Shown: positions 45,512-55,818, numbered from the stretch's first letter. The stretch: 64,000 nt of DNA from Terriglobia bacterium (GCA_020072585.1 JAIQGL010000031.1:1-64000); one strand, 5' to 3'. Notes: a model not told the origin generated them from the sequence alone. Program-made: numbers and translations.

Positions 45512-47236
45512 ATGAGTTCCTCGACTCAAGTCAATGAATCAGTGCTGAAACAATATCGCGACGCATCGCAGCGGTTGTCGGTAGCAGCCCCTGCGCAGCC
45601 AGTGTCCGAACCTGAGGTACGTCTCATCTTCGGTCAAGTCGCGGAAGCCAATCCAATCGCGCCCTCTCCCGTTGCGGCAGTAAGAGGTGGAGCCAACATG
45701 TATGGAGCTTGCAGCGTCCAGAAATTTGCCTCGTCCACGGGTGCTGGAGATCTGTCTTATACACATCAAGATGCGCAAGGCTGGATCAATTATGTGAATC
45801 AGTTTACGCCGCGCAATTTCTGGTTTGCCGATGCCGGCGTTTCCACCTGGGAATACCTGGATCCGTGGGACGACTGGCAGGACACATATGGCATGGACGC
45901 AGTGCGGGCGTTCTACCATTCCGGTCATGGAGGAATGGATGCCAACGGTGTCTTCTTTGCTCCACTCGGAGCGGCGTGGAGCAACCGTGGAGCCTGGGCC
46001 CGCTCCGACCAGATGTCTTTTTCGAATCAACGTGCTCGATATCTTTTCTTTTCCACCTGCTTTTCCTGTCGCGTGCTGAATGGGCAAAATCCTATTCGGA
46101 CCTGGCACCGCGCCAACAATGGTCTCCGCCTGCTGTTCGGCTATGAAACCGTAAGCGTGGATGCCGGCAACTACGGCAGCGCATTCTGGAAACATTGGAA
46201 CCGCGGGAAATCTTTTAGCCAGGCATGGCTTGATGCCAGCTGGTACGATATCTCAACCCATCAAGCTCCCTCCGCGGTAGCGTGCGGCTCAGATGCGAAT
46301 GATGCATCCAACCGTCTCTACAACGAACGCCTTTTCTACGGGGACGCTGTTGCCAAAAACTGGTATCAGTGGCGCTGGTACTACGCCGCGTCATCGGCCC
46401 GCGGCCGGCGCCAAGCCAATCGCAAGTTGCCGGACCAGTTACTCATGGCACACCTGGAACCGCGCACAGTCACATCCGCCGGGGTCCGTGAACTGTTCAG
46501 CCGTCTTCCGCTGGACATGGCGGTACCGCGCGAAATGACAATGATGCCTACAGGTGTGTTTGCAGCCGGAGAAAACTATCAGCGGATCTCCGTGGAACGT
46601 AACGGAACCTATGAGGCCTCTTTTGCCGAGCCAACTCGCGAAAACCTTCAGCCGCCCGCAATCCAATCCTCCATCGGCGCCGCCGGTGACGCAGTGCGGC
46701 AGCTCGGCTTGGATCATGAGGAACTCCAGTTCGACCATGTGCTACACAAGTGGGAATGCGGTGGCTCTTCTGCGGGCACAGGATTGCTGGAGACGCCGCG
46801 CATTACTGAGACTGTCGTTCACTATACCCAGGTCATCAATGGGTTGCCGGTTGTCACTCCCGGACAAGGCAAAGTCGCGGTCTCCCTGGACAACAACCTG
46901 AAAATGACAAGCGTGCTCGACTCAACCTTGCCAGTTGCTGGTCTGGTCACGCAAGCGCCTGTGGAGCCTTCAGCACCAGGCCAACCCGAGGCCGCACCCG
47001 CATCGGCTGCAGTTGAGCCTGAAGATGTGCTGGCAAGCGCCTGGGCCCACCGGATGAAGTCCTTTGTCATCTCCGGGTTTATGCCGCGTGGTTTTGCGGC
47101 CGTTCCCGGATCGTTCGATGTTGGCTACTCCATCCGCGATAACACCGCGGTCCTTGTGGCCCGCCATGAAGTAGAAGTTGATTTCGGACACGGGCTGTTA
47201 AAACGGTACGTAGTGGAAGAGCCCATCGCGGGATGA
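45512..47236 (+). CDS. DUF6345 caspase-like domain protein
   Basis: A 574-aa protein. The segment of about residues 60-260 matches the style of DUF6345: SVQKFASSTGAGDL at the front, FYHSGHGGMDANG with a probable catalytic His, and FFSTCFSCRVLNG with Cys candidates. This is a clan CD (caspase/gingipain-like) arrangement. The remaining 300 residues contain beta-rich segments. No signal peptide is evident. ATG 45512 has GGAG 7 nt upstream. Enzyme activity is predicted, not known. A terminator follows at 47257. Confidence 0.75.
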   Translation: MSSSTQVNESVLKQYRDASQRLSVAAPAQPVSEPEVRLIFGQVAEANPIAPSPVAAVRGGANMYGACSVQKFASSTGAGDLSYTHQDAQGWINYVNQFTPRNFWFADAGVSTWEYLDPWDDWQDTYGMDAVRAFYHSGHGGMDANGVFFAPLGAAWSNRGAWARSDQMSFSNQRARYLFFSTCFSCRVLNGQNPIRTWHRANNGLRLLFGYETVSVDAGNYGSAFWKHWNRGKSFSQAWLDASWYDISTHQAPSAVACGSDANDASNRLYNERLFYGDAVAKNWYQWRWYYAASSARGRRQANRKLPDQLLMAHLEPRTVTSAGVRELFSRLPLDMAVPREMTMMPTGVFAAGENYQRISVERNGTYEASFAEPTRENLQPPAIQSSIGAAGDAVRQLGLDHEELQFDHVLHKWECGGSSAGTGLLETPRITETVVHYTQVINGLPVVTPGQGKVAVSLDNNLKMTSVLDSTLPVAGLVTQAPVEPSAPGQPEAAPASAAVEPEDVLASAWAHRMKSFVISGFMPRGFAAVPGSFDVGYSIRDNTAVLVARHEVEVDFGHGLLKRYVVEEPIAG

Positions 47237-47256
47237 GTAAACCTGCCTGCAAACCA

Positions 47257-47290
47257 AAGGTCGGACGCGAAAGCGCCCGACCTTGATTTG
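47257..47290 (+). terminator. terminator after the DUF6345 gene
   Basis: AAGGTCGG...CCGACCTT with an inner CGC-GAAA-GCG stem, followed by GATTTG. It sits between convergent genes. Confidence 0.7.
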
Positions 47291-47324
47291 CACTAGCTGG
47301 CTATACCCAATTTGCCTGCAACAC

Positions 47325-50015
47325 TTAGCGGTTGCCGCCTTCCGAAGCTCCCGAATGCTGTTGCAGCCATTCAGCCAACTGCGCCTGTAAGCGCGGGCGT
47401 CTTTTGCTGCAGCTTTCAATGTCTTCCTTTGACTGCTTCAGCCCGCGCTCCGCTGAGGGCACTTTGTGCTCGCTAAAGAAACTCTGGACGTCATCACGCA
47501 TCTCCGCGCTGCAAAACCTTCGCGTGGCGTTCACGATGGAAGGCCCGCTGGACATCGTGATCTTCTTTTCTACCGCCGGCCAGTGCATCTTTAACCATTC
47601 CCACGCAATCTTCTGAGTATCGGTATTGGAAAGCACGTTGGAAATCAATCGCGCTGAATCCTGGTTCCTGACTTCATCAGAAACACCGAATTCCAGTACT
47701 CGTTCCACAATTTTTGGATCGCGAAATTCAGCCAGCGACGCTCCCACGTTATAGTACTGTTCAGGCGCGTTCATCTGGCGCATGCCGCTCAAATAGTGCT
47801 CATATAGTGCTTCGTTCCCAAAACGCGCGGCCACTGCCAGCACGTCTTTGGCGATGCTGGCGTCCACCGAGTTTGGGTCTTTCAGGTACTGCTCCGCCAG
47901 GGCGGTGGATTCCCGGATCGTCTCCGGGTCCTCGCCAACCATGCCCAGAATATGGACGAGATCTCCGCGCAGCGTGTGCGTGTCCGGGCTTTCACTTGCC
48001 CTCGGCGTCCACCCGATCTTCGCGATCATTGGCTTGAAGCTGGTGCGCACCCAGGAGCGAAACGCGCCTGCCTCAGTCCCCGGAAGCAGATAGTTATTGA
48101 TGAAATCCAGTGTGGCCGAATAGCTTTCCACGAGTGAACGTTGTGCATCCTTGTTCATCGCCGATACCAGGTCAAGATAAGTCGCCATGCTTTCCTGACC
48201 GGAGCCCACCATGGCGGCCTCATCGCGCAACAGAACAATTCTCTCGGCAGTTGTCAACTCCGTGCCGGCCACACCGATCAACTTCTGCAAATCGGCTTTG
48301 TCATATTGCGTCCGGTAATAGCCTGCCGCGCTGCCATTCACAAATACCCATGACGAGCATCCGGCCACAGGCACAGTCTGTGCTTTCTGGCTCAGGATCT
48401 GGCAGAAGGGTTTGGCCCCGCCTGATTTCACGCACACCGGCACCATCCACAACTGGTCTTTCTTCGGCGCCGCCTCGGGATCAGCCCAGAAGCGCTGCTG
48501 TGACACCGTCATCTGCGTGACCGGATTTGGCTTGATGGGAGCACGACGCCGTGACCGTTTTCCCTTGCGCACTGGTTCTTTCACAGCCGGAGGGTTCACG
48601 CATGCCGACTTCACCGTTACCAGCGGCTCACCCGGTTGGTCCACAAACGTCGGCATGATCTTGTCCACGGGACGCCCCGAAGCCGCGGTCAATGCGGTCC
48701 AGAAGTCTTCCGCGGTAGCGTTTCCGTAGCTGAACTTACGCAGGTAAACGTTCACGCCGCGGCGGAAAACATCCGGGCTCACATAGGTCTCAATCATGCG
48801 CAGCACGGCCGCTGCCTTGTCGTAGGAAATCGGGTCGAACAACTCGTTGATCTCTTCCGGCGTCTCCGCTTTTACGCGGATCGGATGCGTATTCACCACC
48901 GCGTCCGTTGTAAGCGCGTTGTCAGTGCTCTGCACTGCATCCAGCATGGCACTCCATTCCGGATGCAGCGACTGCGAGGGTTTGTACGCCATCCAGGTGG
49001 CAAACCCCTCATTCAACCAGAGGTTATCCCACCATTTCATGGTAACCAGGTCGCCGAACCACTGGTGCGCCATCTCATGGGCCAGCACTTCAAACACCTG
49101 CTGGTGCGAGTCCACGGAAGAATTGTTATCGTCAATAAAGAGCAGTGATTCGCGATAAAAAATCGCCGCCGTGTTCTCCATGGCGCCGGCTTCAAAATCA
49201 GGCAGACCTACAATATCGAGCTTGCCAAATGGATACGGGATGCCGTAGTACTGGTTGTAAAACTTCAGGATCTCAGCGGCGTATCGTAGCGCGGCCGTAC
49301 CCAGCGCCTTTTTGTCAGGCGTCCCGCACACGCGAATCGGAATGTTGTCCGCCGTTCCTTCATTGCATACAAAATCACCCACCGCCATGGCCACCAGATA
49401 GGTGGACATCTGCGGCGTGGTTGAAAATTCCAGTGTGTGTTTGCCTTCCACCGGTCCGGGCGTATCGGAAACAATGCGTCCGTTGGAGATGGCCGTGTCG
49501 CCTTTATCGACGATCAGCTTAATGTCAAACTTAGTTTTGAATGCGGGCTCGTCAAAGGATGGAAAAGCGCGACGTGCGTCCGTCGACTCAAATTGTGTCG
49601 TCGCATAGTTCCGGGCTTTGGTTCGGGCCAGATAAAATCCGCGCAGCTTGTCATTCAGAACACCGGTAAACTTGAAGTGGAGACTCGCCGGCCCCGGTTG
49701 CAGCTCATCCGTAACGGTCAGCGTTACCTGCTCTTTTTCCGGAGCAAAGGTCCACTTTGCCACCTGGGTCTTGTTGTCCTGCGTTACGGTTACTTCCTGG
49801 AATTCCAGCTCAATCGCGTTCAGTATGATCGAGTTGGTTACCTTATTCACTTCCACGTCAATCGTTGCGTCGCCGCCAAAAACCGCTTTCTGCAGATCCG
49901 GCGTAAATGTCAGGCTGTAGTGCCGCGGGCTTACCCCGTAAGGCAGACGCTGAGCGCCGGCCAGCAGCGGCAGCATGAGAGAGATGATCAACGCGAACTT
50001 CTTGAATAAGGCCAT
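47325..50015 (-). CDS. exported M1-family aminopeptidase
   Basis: An 896-aa zinc aminopeptidase with signal peptide (FALIISLMLPLLAGAQ). GAMEN lies at about residue 276, HEMAHQWFGD (HExxH) at about 313 and NEGFATWM with the third zinc ligand about 19 residues later. An ERAP/pepN-like C-terminal helical domain follows. The linker near residues 490-510 is rich in Lys/Arg. AAGGAG stands before the ATG. Likely periplasmic peptide degradation. Confidence 0.92.
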   Translation of the reverse strand: MALFKKFALIISLMLPLLAGAQRLPYGVSPRHYSLTFTPDLQKAVFGGDATIDVEVNKVTNSIILNAIELEFQEVTVTQDNKTQVAKWTFAPEKEQVTLTVTDELQPGPASLHFKFTGVLNDKLRGFYLARTKARNYATTQFESTDARRAFPSFDEPAFKTKFDIKLIVDKGDTAISNGRIVSDTPGPVEGKHTLEFSTTPQMSTYLVAMAVGDFVCNEGTADNIPIRVCGTPDKKALGTAALRYAAEILKFYNQYYGIPYPFGKLDIVGLPDFEAGAMENTAAIFYRESLLFIDDNNSSVDSHQQVFEVLAHEMAHQWFGDLVTMKWWDNLWLNEGFATWMAYKPSQSLHPEWSAMLDAVQSTDNALTTDAVVNTHPIRVKAETPEEINELFDPISYDKAAAVLRMIETYVSPDVFRRGVNVYLRKFSYGNATAEDFWTALTAASGRPVDKIMPTFVDQPGEPLVTVKSACVNPPAVKEPVRKGKRSRRRAPIKPNPVTQMTVSQQRFWADPEAAPKKDQLWMVPVCVKSGGAKPFCQILSQKAQTVPVAGCSSWVFVNGSAAGYYRTQYDKADLQKLIGVAGTELTTAERIVLLRDEAAMVGSGQESMATYLDLVSAMNKDAQRSLVESYSATLDFINNYLLPGTEAGAFRSWVRTSFKPMIAKIGWTPRASESPDTHTLRGDLVHILGMVGEDPETIRESTALAEQYLKDPNSVDASIAKDVLAVAARFGNEALYEHYLSGMRQMNAPEQYYNVGASLAEFRDPKIVERVLEFGVSDEVRNQDSARLISNVLSNTDTQKIAWEWLKMHWPAVEKKITMSSGPSIVNATRRFCSAEMRDDVQSFFSEHKVPSAERGLKQSKEDIESCSKRRPRLQAQLAEWLQQHSGASEGGNR

Positions 50016-50087
50016 GTTTCTCCTTGAGGACTTAACCTGCGCTTGCTTCGGCTGCTTGTGCAGCCGATCTTTTTACTGCACAGGCGG

Positions 50088-50597
50088 CTACTGCGCAGGC
50101 GGCTTGCATGGATGCTGCGCGATCGCCGGCACCCGCTTACCTTTGGTTACGGTGGCGCACAGGCTCGGACGATAGTCCTTGCCGTCCCAGTCATATACCG
50201 TTGTTTCCATTTTCAAAGGGCTCAGCTCAAATTGCCCTGTCAGGGACGGCATACCTCGTTTGACGATCTTCATCGGATGAAGTGAGGCGTATTTTTCACG
50301 CAATGCCAGCCGGTATTCCAGGCCGTTGCGCAGATACACAAGAGCGTCACAATTGCTGGCGTGGCAATGGCATGGGCCCTGTACCAGCACAATTGAGCCC
50401 ACCTGGTGACCGCCGGAGCGGATCGGCAGTCCTGTCAGCGTCGGTTCAGCTTCTTTCGCGTCAGTGGGCACGGCACACGCGGCATCCTTCAAAACGGCAG
50501 CCTTCAGCTCAGGTGGCAAGCTTTCCTGTTGTGCGGAGCACAGCATCATGGCTCCGCTAAGAAAGATAAAAAATATGAGGGTATTGAATTTTTTCAT
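50088..50597 (-). CDS. exported small protein of unknown function
   Basis: A 169-aa protein with signal peptide (FNTLIFFIFLSGAMMLCSAQ) after ATG 50597. It has Cys-rich GPCHCHASNCDALVYLRN in the centre, a possible heme or metal site, but no CxxCH is present. Not recognised. It lies in a minus-strand row hutI, capA-like, this gene, M1 peptidase. Confidence 0.65.
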   Translation of the reverse strand: MKKFNTLIFFIFLSGAMMLCSAQQESLPPELKAAVLKDAACAVPTDAKEAEPTLTGLPIRSGGHQVGSIVLVQGPCHCHASNCDALVYLRNGLEYRLALREKYASLHPMKIVKRGMPSLTGQFELSPLKMETTVYDWDGKDYRPSLCATVTKGKRVPAIAQHPCKPPAQ

Positions 50598-50631
50598 CGG
50601 TCCCCTGGAAATCTGAATCCTTTTGCAGCTA

Positions 50632-51912
50632 TTAGGGGAAGATACCACACGCCATCGCGTTGGCCCGTTGCTCAAGCAGGTCCGGGGCGTTCGCGCAGGG
50701 TGGCGGCTCAGTCCCGGGCAGCCACAACTCGCCTTGCGGGCCCACCACGATCGCGGTCTGCTTAAAATCGGCATTGGAGAGAGAGCGCAGCACCGGCAGA
50801 ACCTTCATTTCTGCATCCATCTTTGGTCCACCCGGCTTTTCTTGTTTCACGGGATAAACTTTGCCCCGCAAAAACGTACCGTCCAGGGCCAGATGCGCCT
50901 CCAGCACCAGAGAGAGTCCATTCTCCGCGCTCAGATTAAATGGCCCGTACGTAGCGAAGTTACCCAGTGAGTACGCGATCAGCTTGCCTCTGTATATCTC
51001 CATGGCGCGCACCACGTGCGGCCCGGAGCCCAGCACCAGGTCAGCGCCTGCATCCATCGCGGCATGGGTAAACCTGCGCAGATCGCCGCGGTCTTCGCCC
51101 AGAAATGTGTCATCTCCTTCCAGTACGTGCTGGTGCGTCGCGCCTTCCGCCCCGCCGTGAAAACCCACAATCACCAGGTCTGACTCTGCTTTCAGCGCGC
51201 GAATGGCCTGCAATGATTCTTCCAGGTCCAGCAGGTTGTATGCTCCCGGATACGTCGCAAACGCAATGATGGCGACTTTGCGCCCCTTTACGGTGAGCCG
51301 CGCAATATCGCCAACTTCACCAGTATGTGCAATCTGCATCGCGTCCAGCACCTGCCGCGAGCTGGCGCGGCCCTCCAGGCCAAAGTCCATGGCATGATTA
51401 TTCGCCAGCCCCATCGCATTGAAACCTGCATCTTTCAGATACTTGCCATAACGTGTTGGCACGCGAAACGCAAAGCATCGGCCCGCCGCCTTGCCCTGGC
51501 ATTTGGCTGAGGTCCCTCCATCGATGATTGGACCTTCCAGGTTTCCGTACACTACATCCCCGCGCTTGAGAAACGGCGTGACTTCAGTCAGCAAGTCCGC
51601 TCCATTGTTCGGAGGCAGCGTGGACTCATCAGGAAACGCAGTGCCCAGCATCACGTCACCGACGGCGGTGACAACGATCTCGTCGGCGTTCGTCGGCGTG
51701 GGCCGAGGCGGAAACGTCGGACTCGGTGTTGGAGCAGGGGACGGCGTAGCGGTCGGCGAGGGTATTTGCAGCTCTTCAAGCACTGGGCTCGGGGACGGCC
51801 TTGGTTTAGGATTTTCTATCTGACGCTGTGTTGTCTGCTGTGCGCCCAATCCTGCGCCAGCCGCCATGATCAGCGCCACAATCAACATCGTAACCGTTGC
51901 TTGCCTGTTCAT
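50632..51912 (-). CDS. CapA-family (PGA_cap) metallophosphatase-like protein
   Basis: A 426-aa protein with a signal peptide (ATVTMLIVALIMAAGAGLGA) and a Pro/Thr/Ser linker (TPSPAPTPSPTFPPRPTPT). A PGA_cap/CapA domain follows: VTAVGDVMLG, GNLEGPI, GLANNHAMDFG, GFHGGAEG and VLGSGPHVVRAMEIY. The metal-binding Asp/Asn/His residues of calcineurin-like phosphoesterases are visible. CapA was first linked to poly-gamma-glutamate capsule synthesis, but no capB/capC neighbours are present. The substrate is unknown. Confidence 0.88.
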   Translation of the reverse strand: MNRQATVTMLIVALIMAAGAGLGAQQTTQRQIENPKPRPSPSPVLEELQIPSPTATPSPAPTPSPTFPPRPTPTNADEIVVTAVGDVMLGTAFPDESTLPPNNGADLLTEVTPFLKRGDVVYGNLEGPIIDGGTSAKCQGKAAGRCFAFRVPTRYGKYLKDAGFNAMGLANNHAMDFGLEGRASSRQVLDAMQIAHTGEVGDIARLTVKGRKVAIIAFATYPGAYNLLDLEESLQAIRALKAESDLVIVGFHGGAEGATHQHVLEGDDTFLGEDRGDLRRFTHAAMDAGADLVLGSGPHVVRAMEIYRGKLIAYSLGNFATYGPFNLSAENGLSLVLEAHLALDGTFLRGKVYPVKQEKPGGPKMDAEMKVLPVLRSLSNADFKQTAIVVGPQGELWLPGTEPPPCANAPDLLEQRANAMACGIFP

Positions 51913-51940
51913 TCCCGGGTTCTTGCCTTCTGCGCCACAG

Positions 51941-53233
51941 CTACCCTCGACTCCATGCCGGTTGCCCGGCAACAATCATTCGATCACATCTGTCCCAGGC
52001 AAACCAATAAGCGATTTCCCTGTAATCGTTCACGTCGAACACCGCCAGGTCCGCGTCTTTCCCGGCCTCGATGCTGCCCTTGCGCGCTTGCAGGCGCAGC
52101 GCGCACGCGGCATTGATGGTGGTGGCTGCAATCGCTTCTGCTGGGCTCATCTTCATATGGGTGCACGCCAGAGAGATCACGAACGGCATGCTTGGCGTGG
52201 GAGAGGTACCGGGGTTGTAATCGGTCGCCAAGGCCACAGGAACACTAGCATCGATCAGCCTGCGCGCATCCGGATAGTTGCTGTGACCTAGAAAATAATT
52301 TGCTCCCGGCAGCAGGACCGCGACCGTGTCTCCGCGCGCCAGCAGTGAAATGTCCTCCGGCTGTACGCAATCCATGTGGTCGAGCGAAGCCGGCTGGTGC
52401 TGCAACAGTGGCCCAAGGTTCGCCGCCGTGAACTGGCACACATGCGCGCGCGTTCCCACCCCATATTTGCGCGCTGCCGCCAAAACTCTTTCGGATTGCT
52501 CCTGCGTGAATGCGCCGCGTTCACAAAAAACGTCAACGTATTGCGCCAGCTTTTTTCGGGCCACCAGTGGGATTATCTCGTCACAGACCATCCGCACGTA
52601 CTCATTCGGCTTCTTCGCATACTCCTGCGGCACTACATGCGCTGCCAGCAAAGTGGCAACCACTTCACCTGGCCAGTGGCGCGCGGCATCGCGTATCGCC
52701 TCCAGCGACTTGACCTCATCTTCCAGGGTCAAGCCATAGCCGGACTTGGCTTCCACCACGCTGGTTCCCTGCTCCAGCATGGCGTTGAGCGCCGTCAGCA
52801 CCTTTGTGCTCAGTTCGCCACGGCTCAACCTTCGCACCGCCGTGACACTGGAACGAATCCCGCCGCCCGCCGCCGCAATCTCTTCATAGCCCGCGCCGCT
52901 GATCCTCTTTTCAAAATCGACCAACCGTGGTTCCGCGAACACCGGATGCGTGTGGCAATCAATCAGTCCCGGAATCACGACCCGCTTCTGGCAGTCGAGT
53001 TCCTGCACTTTCTTTCGGTTCGTTTTGAGCCATGGATCACGCAGCAGTTCGCGCTGCGGGCCGGCGGCCAGAATCTTTCCTCCGCCGCACAGAACGGCCG
53101 CATCCTCTATGATGCCAATCTCGCTTAGCGCACGCCCCCGCCGTGGCGCAGATTCGCCACGCAGCGTAAGTAGCTGGCCGATGTTGGCTAGCAGCAGGTA
53201 ACACGGCGATGCCGGCGCATTTTTCTTTACCAT
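51941..53233 (-). CDS. hutI: imidazolonepropionase
   Basis: About 430 aa; amidohydrolase hydrolysing 4-imidazolone-5-propionate in histidine degradation. Metal site IPGLIDCHTHPVFAEPR, then ISGAGYEEIAAAGGGIRSSV, AHVVPQEY and ATDYNPGTSPTPSMPF are typical. The start may be ATG 53233 or 53254. Its pathway partner hutU lies 3.2 kb away at 56421, and hutH is not in this window. Confidence 0.93.
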   Translation of the reverse strand: MVKKNAPASPCYLLLANIGQLLTLRGESAPRRGRALSEIGIIEDAAVLCGGGKILAAGPQRELLRDPWLKTNRKKVQELDCQKRVVIPGLIDCHTHPVFAEPRLVDFEKRISGAGYEEIAAAGGGIRSSVTAVRRLSRGELSTKVLTALNAMLEQGTSVVEAKSGYGLTLEDEVKSLEAIRDAARHWPGEVVATLLAAHVVPQEYAKKPNEYVRMVCDEIIPLVARKKLAQYVDVFCERGAFTQEQSERVLAAARKYGVGTRAHVCQFTAANLGPLLQHQPASLDHMDCVQPEDISLLARGDTVAVLLPGANYFLGHSNYPDARRLIDASVPVALATDYNPGTSPTPSMPFVISLACTHMKMSPAEAIAATTINAACALRLQARKGSIEAGKDADLAVFDVNDYREIAYWFAWDRCDRMIVAGQPAWSRG

Positions 53234-53360
53234 TGCCAAACTCTTTCGTCTCAACTTGGCGATCTCGGCTGCGTATCGTCGCTGGGTATCGCCAGTTAAG
53301 ATATCCGCTGGTGCCCTGGAAAAAGGTTTAACCTAAAAGACGATGCTTTAAGAGTACCAA

Positions 53361-54497
53361 ATGGTAATCCATAACTGGAAAGCTGGCAGGTCATTCACAG
53401 CCAGAGTGTTCATGGTTCTGGTGTTGAGCCTGCTGTTTTCTGGACGCGCCGGCGCGCAAGCCGGCATCCAACCTGGCACTCAGGACATGTGGTCGTTTTT
53501 GCGGGAGCGGATCAAACTCACGAATGAGGAAATCGGAGGCCTGCAGCGGGGCAAGACCATCAGCAAGGTCTTGCCTTCTGAGAACCACGAGGTTGCCGTC
53601 TTTGGAATCGTACTGGTCAATGCGCCGGCGGACTTTTTTGTCGAACGCTTCCGCGACATCGAGTCTTACAAGAAGAGCACGGCAGTCCCGATCGTCAAGA
53701 AATTCAGCGATCCGCCGAGCATTGTGGATCTCGCACAGCTGGAGGTCGATCAGCAGGACTTCGATGCGCTCAAAAACTGCAAAGTAGGCGCCTGCGACGT
53801 CAAGCTCCCTGCTCAGATAATCGAGCGCCTGCAAAAAGAAGTCAACTGGACTTCGCGCGACGCTCCCCGGCAGGTCAACTGGCTTGCCCGTTCGGCCCTG
53901 CTGGAATACGTGAAGCGGTATATCGCCGGCGGCAATGCAGCGCTCAGCGAATATAACGACAAAGAGAAACCTCTGCGCATTGCGGAAGAATTTGACGCCA
54001 TCCTGGAAGCATCTCCTTATATCTACGATTACCAACCGCAATTTTACGAATACCTGCGAGCGTATCCGGAGAAGCACCTGGAGAATGTGGAGAATTTCAT
54101 CTACTGGTCAAAAGAGAAATTCGGGCTGAAACCCGTGATCTCCGTGACCCATGTCAGCATCTACCGGCCTGAGCCGGGTCTCACCTTGATCGCTTCCAAA
54201 CAGCTTTATGCCAGCCACTACTTTGAAGCCTCGCTGGGCTTGACGGTAGCGCGTGCCGCGCCGCAATCCCCAGGGACCGGCGGGCCGAGCTTTTATCTGC
54301 TCTACCTCAACCGTTCCCGGTCTGACGCCTTGCATGGCGGCTTCAGCGGAATGGTCCGCGGCAAGGTCAAAGACCGCAGTCGAAAGGGCGCGCAAGAAAG
54401 CCTGGAGAAGATCAAGCTTTCCGTGGAGCGTCTCTGGAAAGCCATAACAGCAGAGAGGAGAAACGTCGACGATGAAACATCGAGAGGAATACCTTGA
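53361..54497 (+). CDS. exported protein of unknown function
   Basis: A 378-aa protein with a signal peptide (VFMVLVLSLLFSGRAGAQ). The mature chain mixes helices and strands (NHEVAVFGIVLVNAPADFFV, YIYDYQPQFYEYLRAYPE). The overall pattern recalls START-like lipid-binding proteins, but the match is uncertain. Divergent from hutI. A terminator follows at 54546. Confidence 0.65.
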   Translation: MVIHNWKAGRSFTARVFMVLVLSLLFSGRAGAQAGIQPGTQDMWSFLRERIKLTNEEIGGLQRGKTISKVLPSENHEVAVFGIVLVNAPADFFVERFRDIESYKKSTAVPIVKKFSDPPSIVDLAQLEVDQQDFDALKNCKVGACDVKLPAQIIERLQKEVNWTSRDAPRQVNWLARSALLEYVKRYIAGGNAALSEYNDKEKPLRIAEEFDAILEASPYIYDYQPQFYEYLRAYPEKHLENVENFIYWSKEKFGLKPVISVTHVSIYRPEPGLTLIASKQLYASHYFEASLGLTVARAAPQSPGTGGPSFYLLYLNRSRSDALHGGFSGMVRGKVKDRSRKGAQESLEKIKLSVERLWKAITAERRNVDDETSRGIP

Positions 54498-54545
54498 ACG
54501 CAACCCCAAATTTTTTGATGGCAACATCAAGAAGATCGCCAAAAA

Positions 54546-54570
54546 CAACCGGTTCTTCCGGCCGGTTCTT
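54546..54570 (+). terminator. terminator after the exported unknown
   Basis: AACCGG, a 9-nt loop and CCGGTT followed by CTTTAC. It lies between convergent genes. Confidence 0.5.
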
Positions 54571-54586
54571 TACACTGGACCACACT

Positions 54587-55579
54587 CTAAGGATGAATTA
54601 CATTCCTGAGCACCAGAAACAGCGTGAGCGAAGCTACCAATATCCACAGGAAAACTCCTTGCAGTAAAGGACGAATGCCGACCTGCCGCAGCATATTTCG
54701 GGAAACACCGCTGCCAATCAAAAACAGAGTCGCTGTAAGTCCGAGCCTGCCCAGGCGTGAAAGCTGCGTGTACACACTGGAACCAGCCGCCAGATAAGTG
54801 TTGAGCATGGCCGCCAGACAGAAGAGCAGGATAAACCAGGGCCATTGGATTCTGGTTTTGTGTTTTCTGAACGCGGCGGTCGACAGGGACAGCGGAACAA
54901 TCCAAAGGGCGCGTGCCAGTTTTACGGTAGTGGCAATCGCCAGGGCAATGGCGCCGTACTTTGCCGCTGCTCCCACCACGGAACTTGTGTCATGAATTGC
55001 CAAAGCCGCCCACAGCCCAAACTGCTGTTGTGACAGATGCAATGCCGCACCGATGGGCGGAAACGCAAGCAGCGCCACTGAATTCAAGACGAATACGGTC
55101 CCCAGAGAAACGGCAATCTGCTCGTCTGAGGCTTCTGTGATCGGGGCAACGGCTGCGATCGCGCTGCCTCCGCAGATCGCCGTGCCCGCGCCAATCAGGT
55201 ATGACGATTTCGGATCGACCCGCAGCGCATTGCCAATCAGATACCCGGCCAACAGAGTTGCCGCTATGCCCACGAACGTATATACAAAACTGATTTTGCC
55301 TGTGTATATGATCTCATGCAGATTCATCCCGAACCCAAGTCCCACGACCGAGCCTTGCAGGAGCAACTTGGAAGCGAGGCGCAATTGATCGGGATAAGGA
55401 TGGGCCACCGTGAGTCCGAATAAAAGTCCCAGAGCCAATGCCAAAGGCGGTGACAACAGCCCGCTACAGCACACAATAATGGCAGCGATAAAAAGAGCTT
55501 TGATGATGGCTTGCTGTAAATTCTCGGTTTCCAGGCAAGACTCCTGCATTGTCGGTTGTTCATCGGCGGCTTTCAGCAC
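54587..55579 (-). CDS. YeiH/UPF0324 family membrane transporter
   Basis: A 330-aa protein with about ten membrane segments and the family hallmark GAGTAICGGSAIAAVAPIT. VGLGFGMNLHEI and AIHDTSSVVGAAAKYG are further family blocks. Members are annotated as putative sulfate exporters; the substrate is not firmly known. Standard length. Confidence 0.9.
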   Translation of the reverse strand: MLKAADEQPTMQESCLETENLQQAIIKALFIAAIIVCCSGLLSPPLALALGLLFGLTVAHPYPDQLRLASKLLLQGSVVGLGFGMNLHEIIYTGKISFVYTFVGIAATLLAGYLIGNALRVDPKSSYLIGAGTAICGGSAIAAVAPITEASDEQIAVSLGTVFVLNSVALLAFPPIGAALHLSQQQFGLWAALAIHDTSSVVGAAAKYGAIALAIATTVKLARALWIVPLSLSTAAFRKHKTRIQWPWFILLFCLAAMLNTYLAAGSSVYTQLSRLGRLGLTATLFLIGSGVSRNMLRQVGIRPLLQGVFLWILVASLTLFLVLRNVIHP

Positions 55580-55818
55580 GGCCCCGTCGATTGTACTTGA
55601 GCGATCAGGGTCATCCGGTTAGTCGGCGGTCAGCGTTCATCAGCGATAAGGGTTTCTCCGCGTAGAGGAAGCCGCTTGATACATAGAGACGAACACAAGC
55701 TGGCCTGATCCACATATTTTCGGCGACTGGCTACGCCAACAGGCTGGTCGCCGATAACGGTTTCGTCATCGTCCGATACGGCCCTGTTGCAACTCCTTCA
55801 CCGCACTCAAAACAACCG
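55580..55818. other. intergenic region
   Basis: No gene is supported. GTTCATCAGCGATAA and TCGCCGATAACGG are short related segments. The stretch looks like degraded intergenic repeat. Confidence 0.3.

Noticed and set aside
53391-54077. 228-codon minus-strand frame opposite the exported unknown
   Set aside because: The plus-strand frame has a signal peptide and balanced composition; the minus frame starts inside it without an SD.
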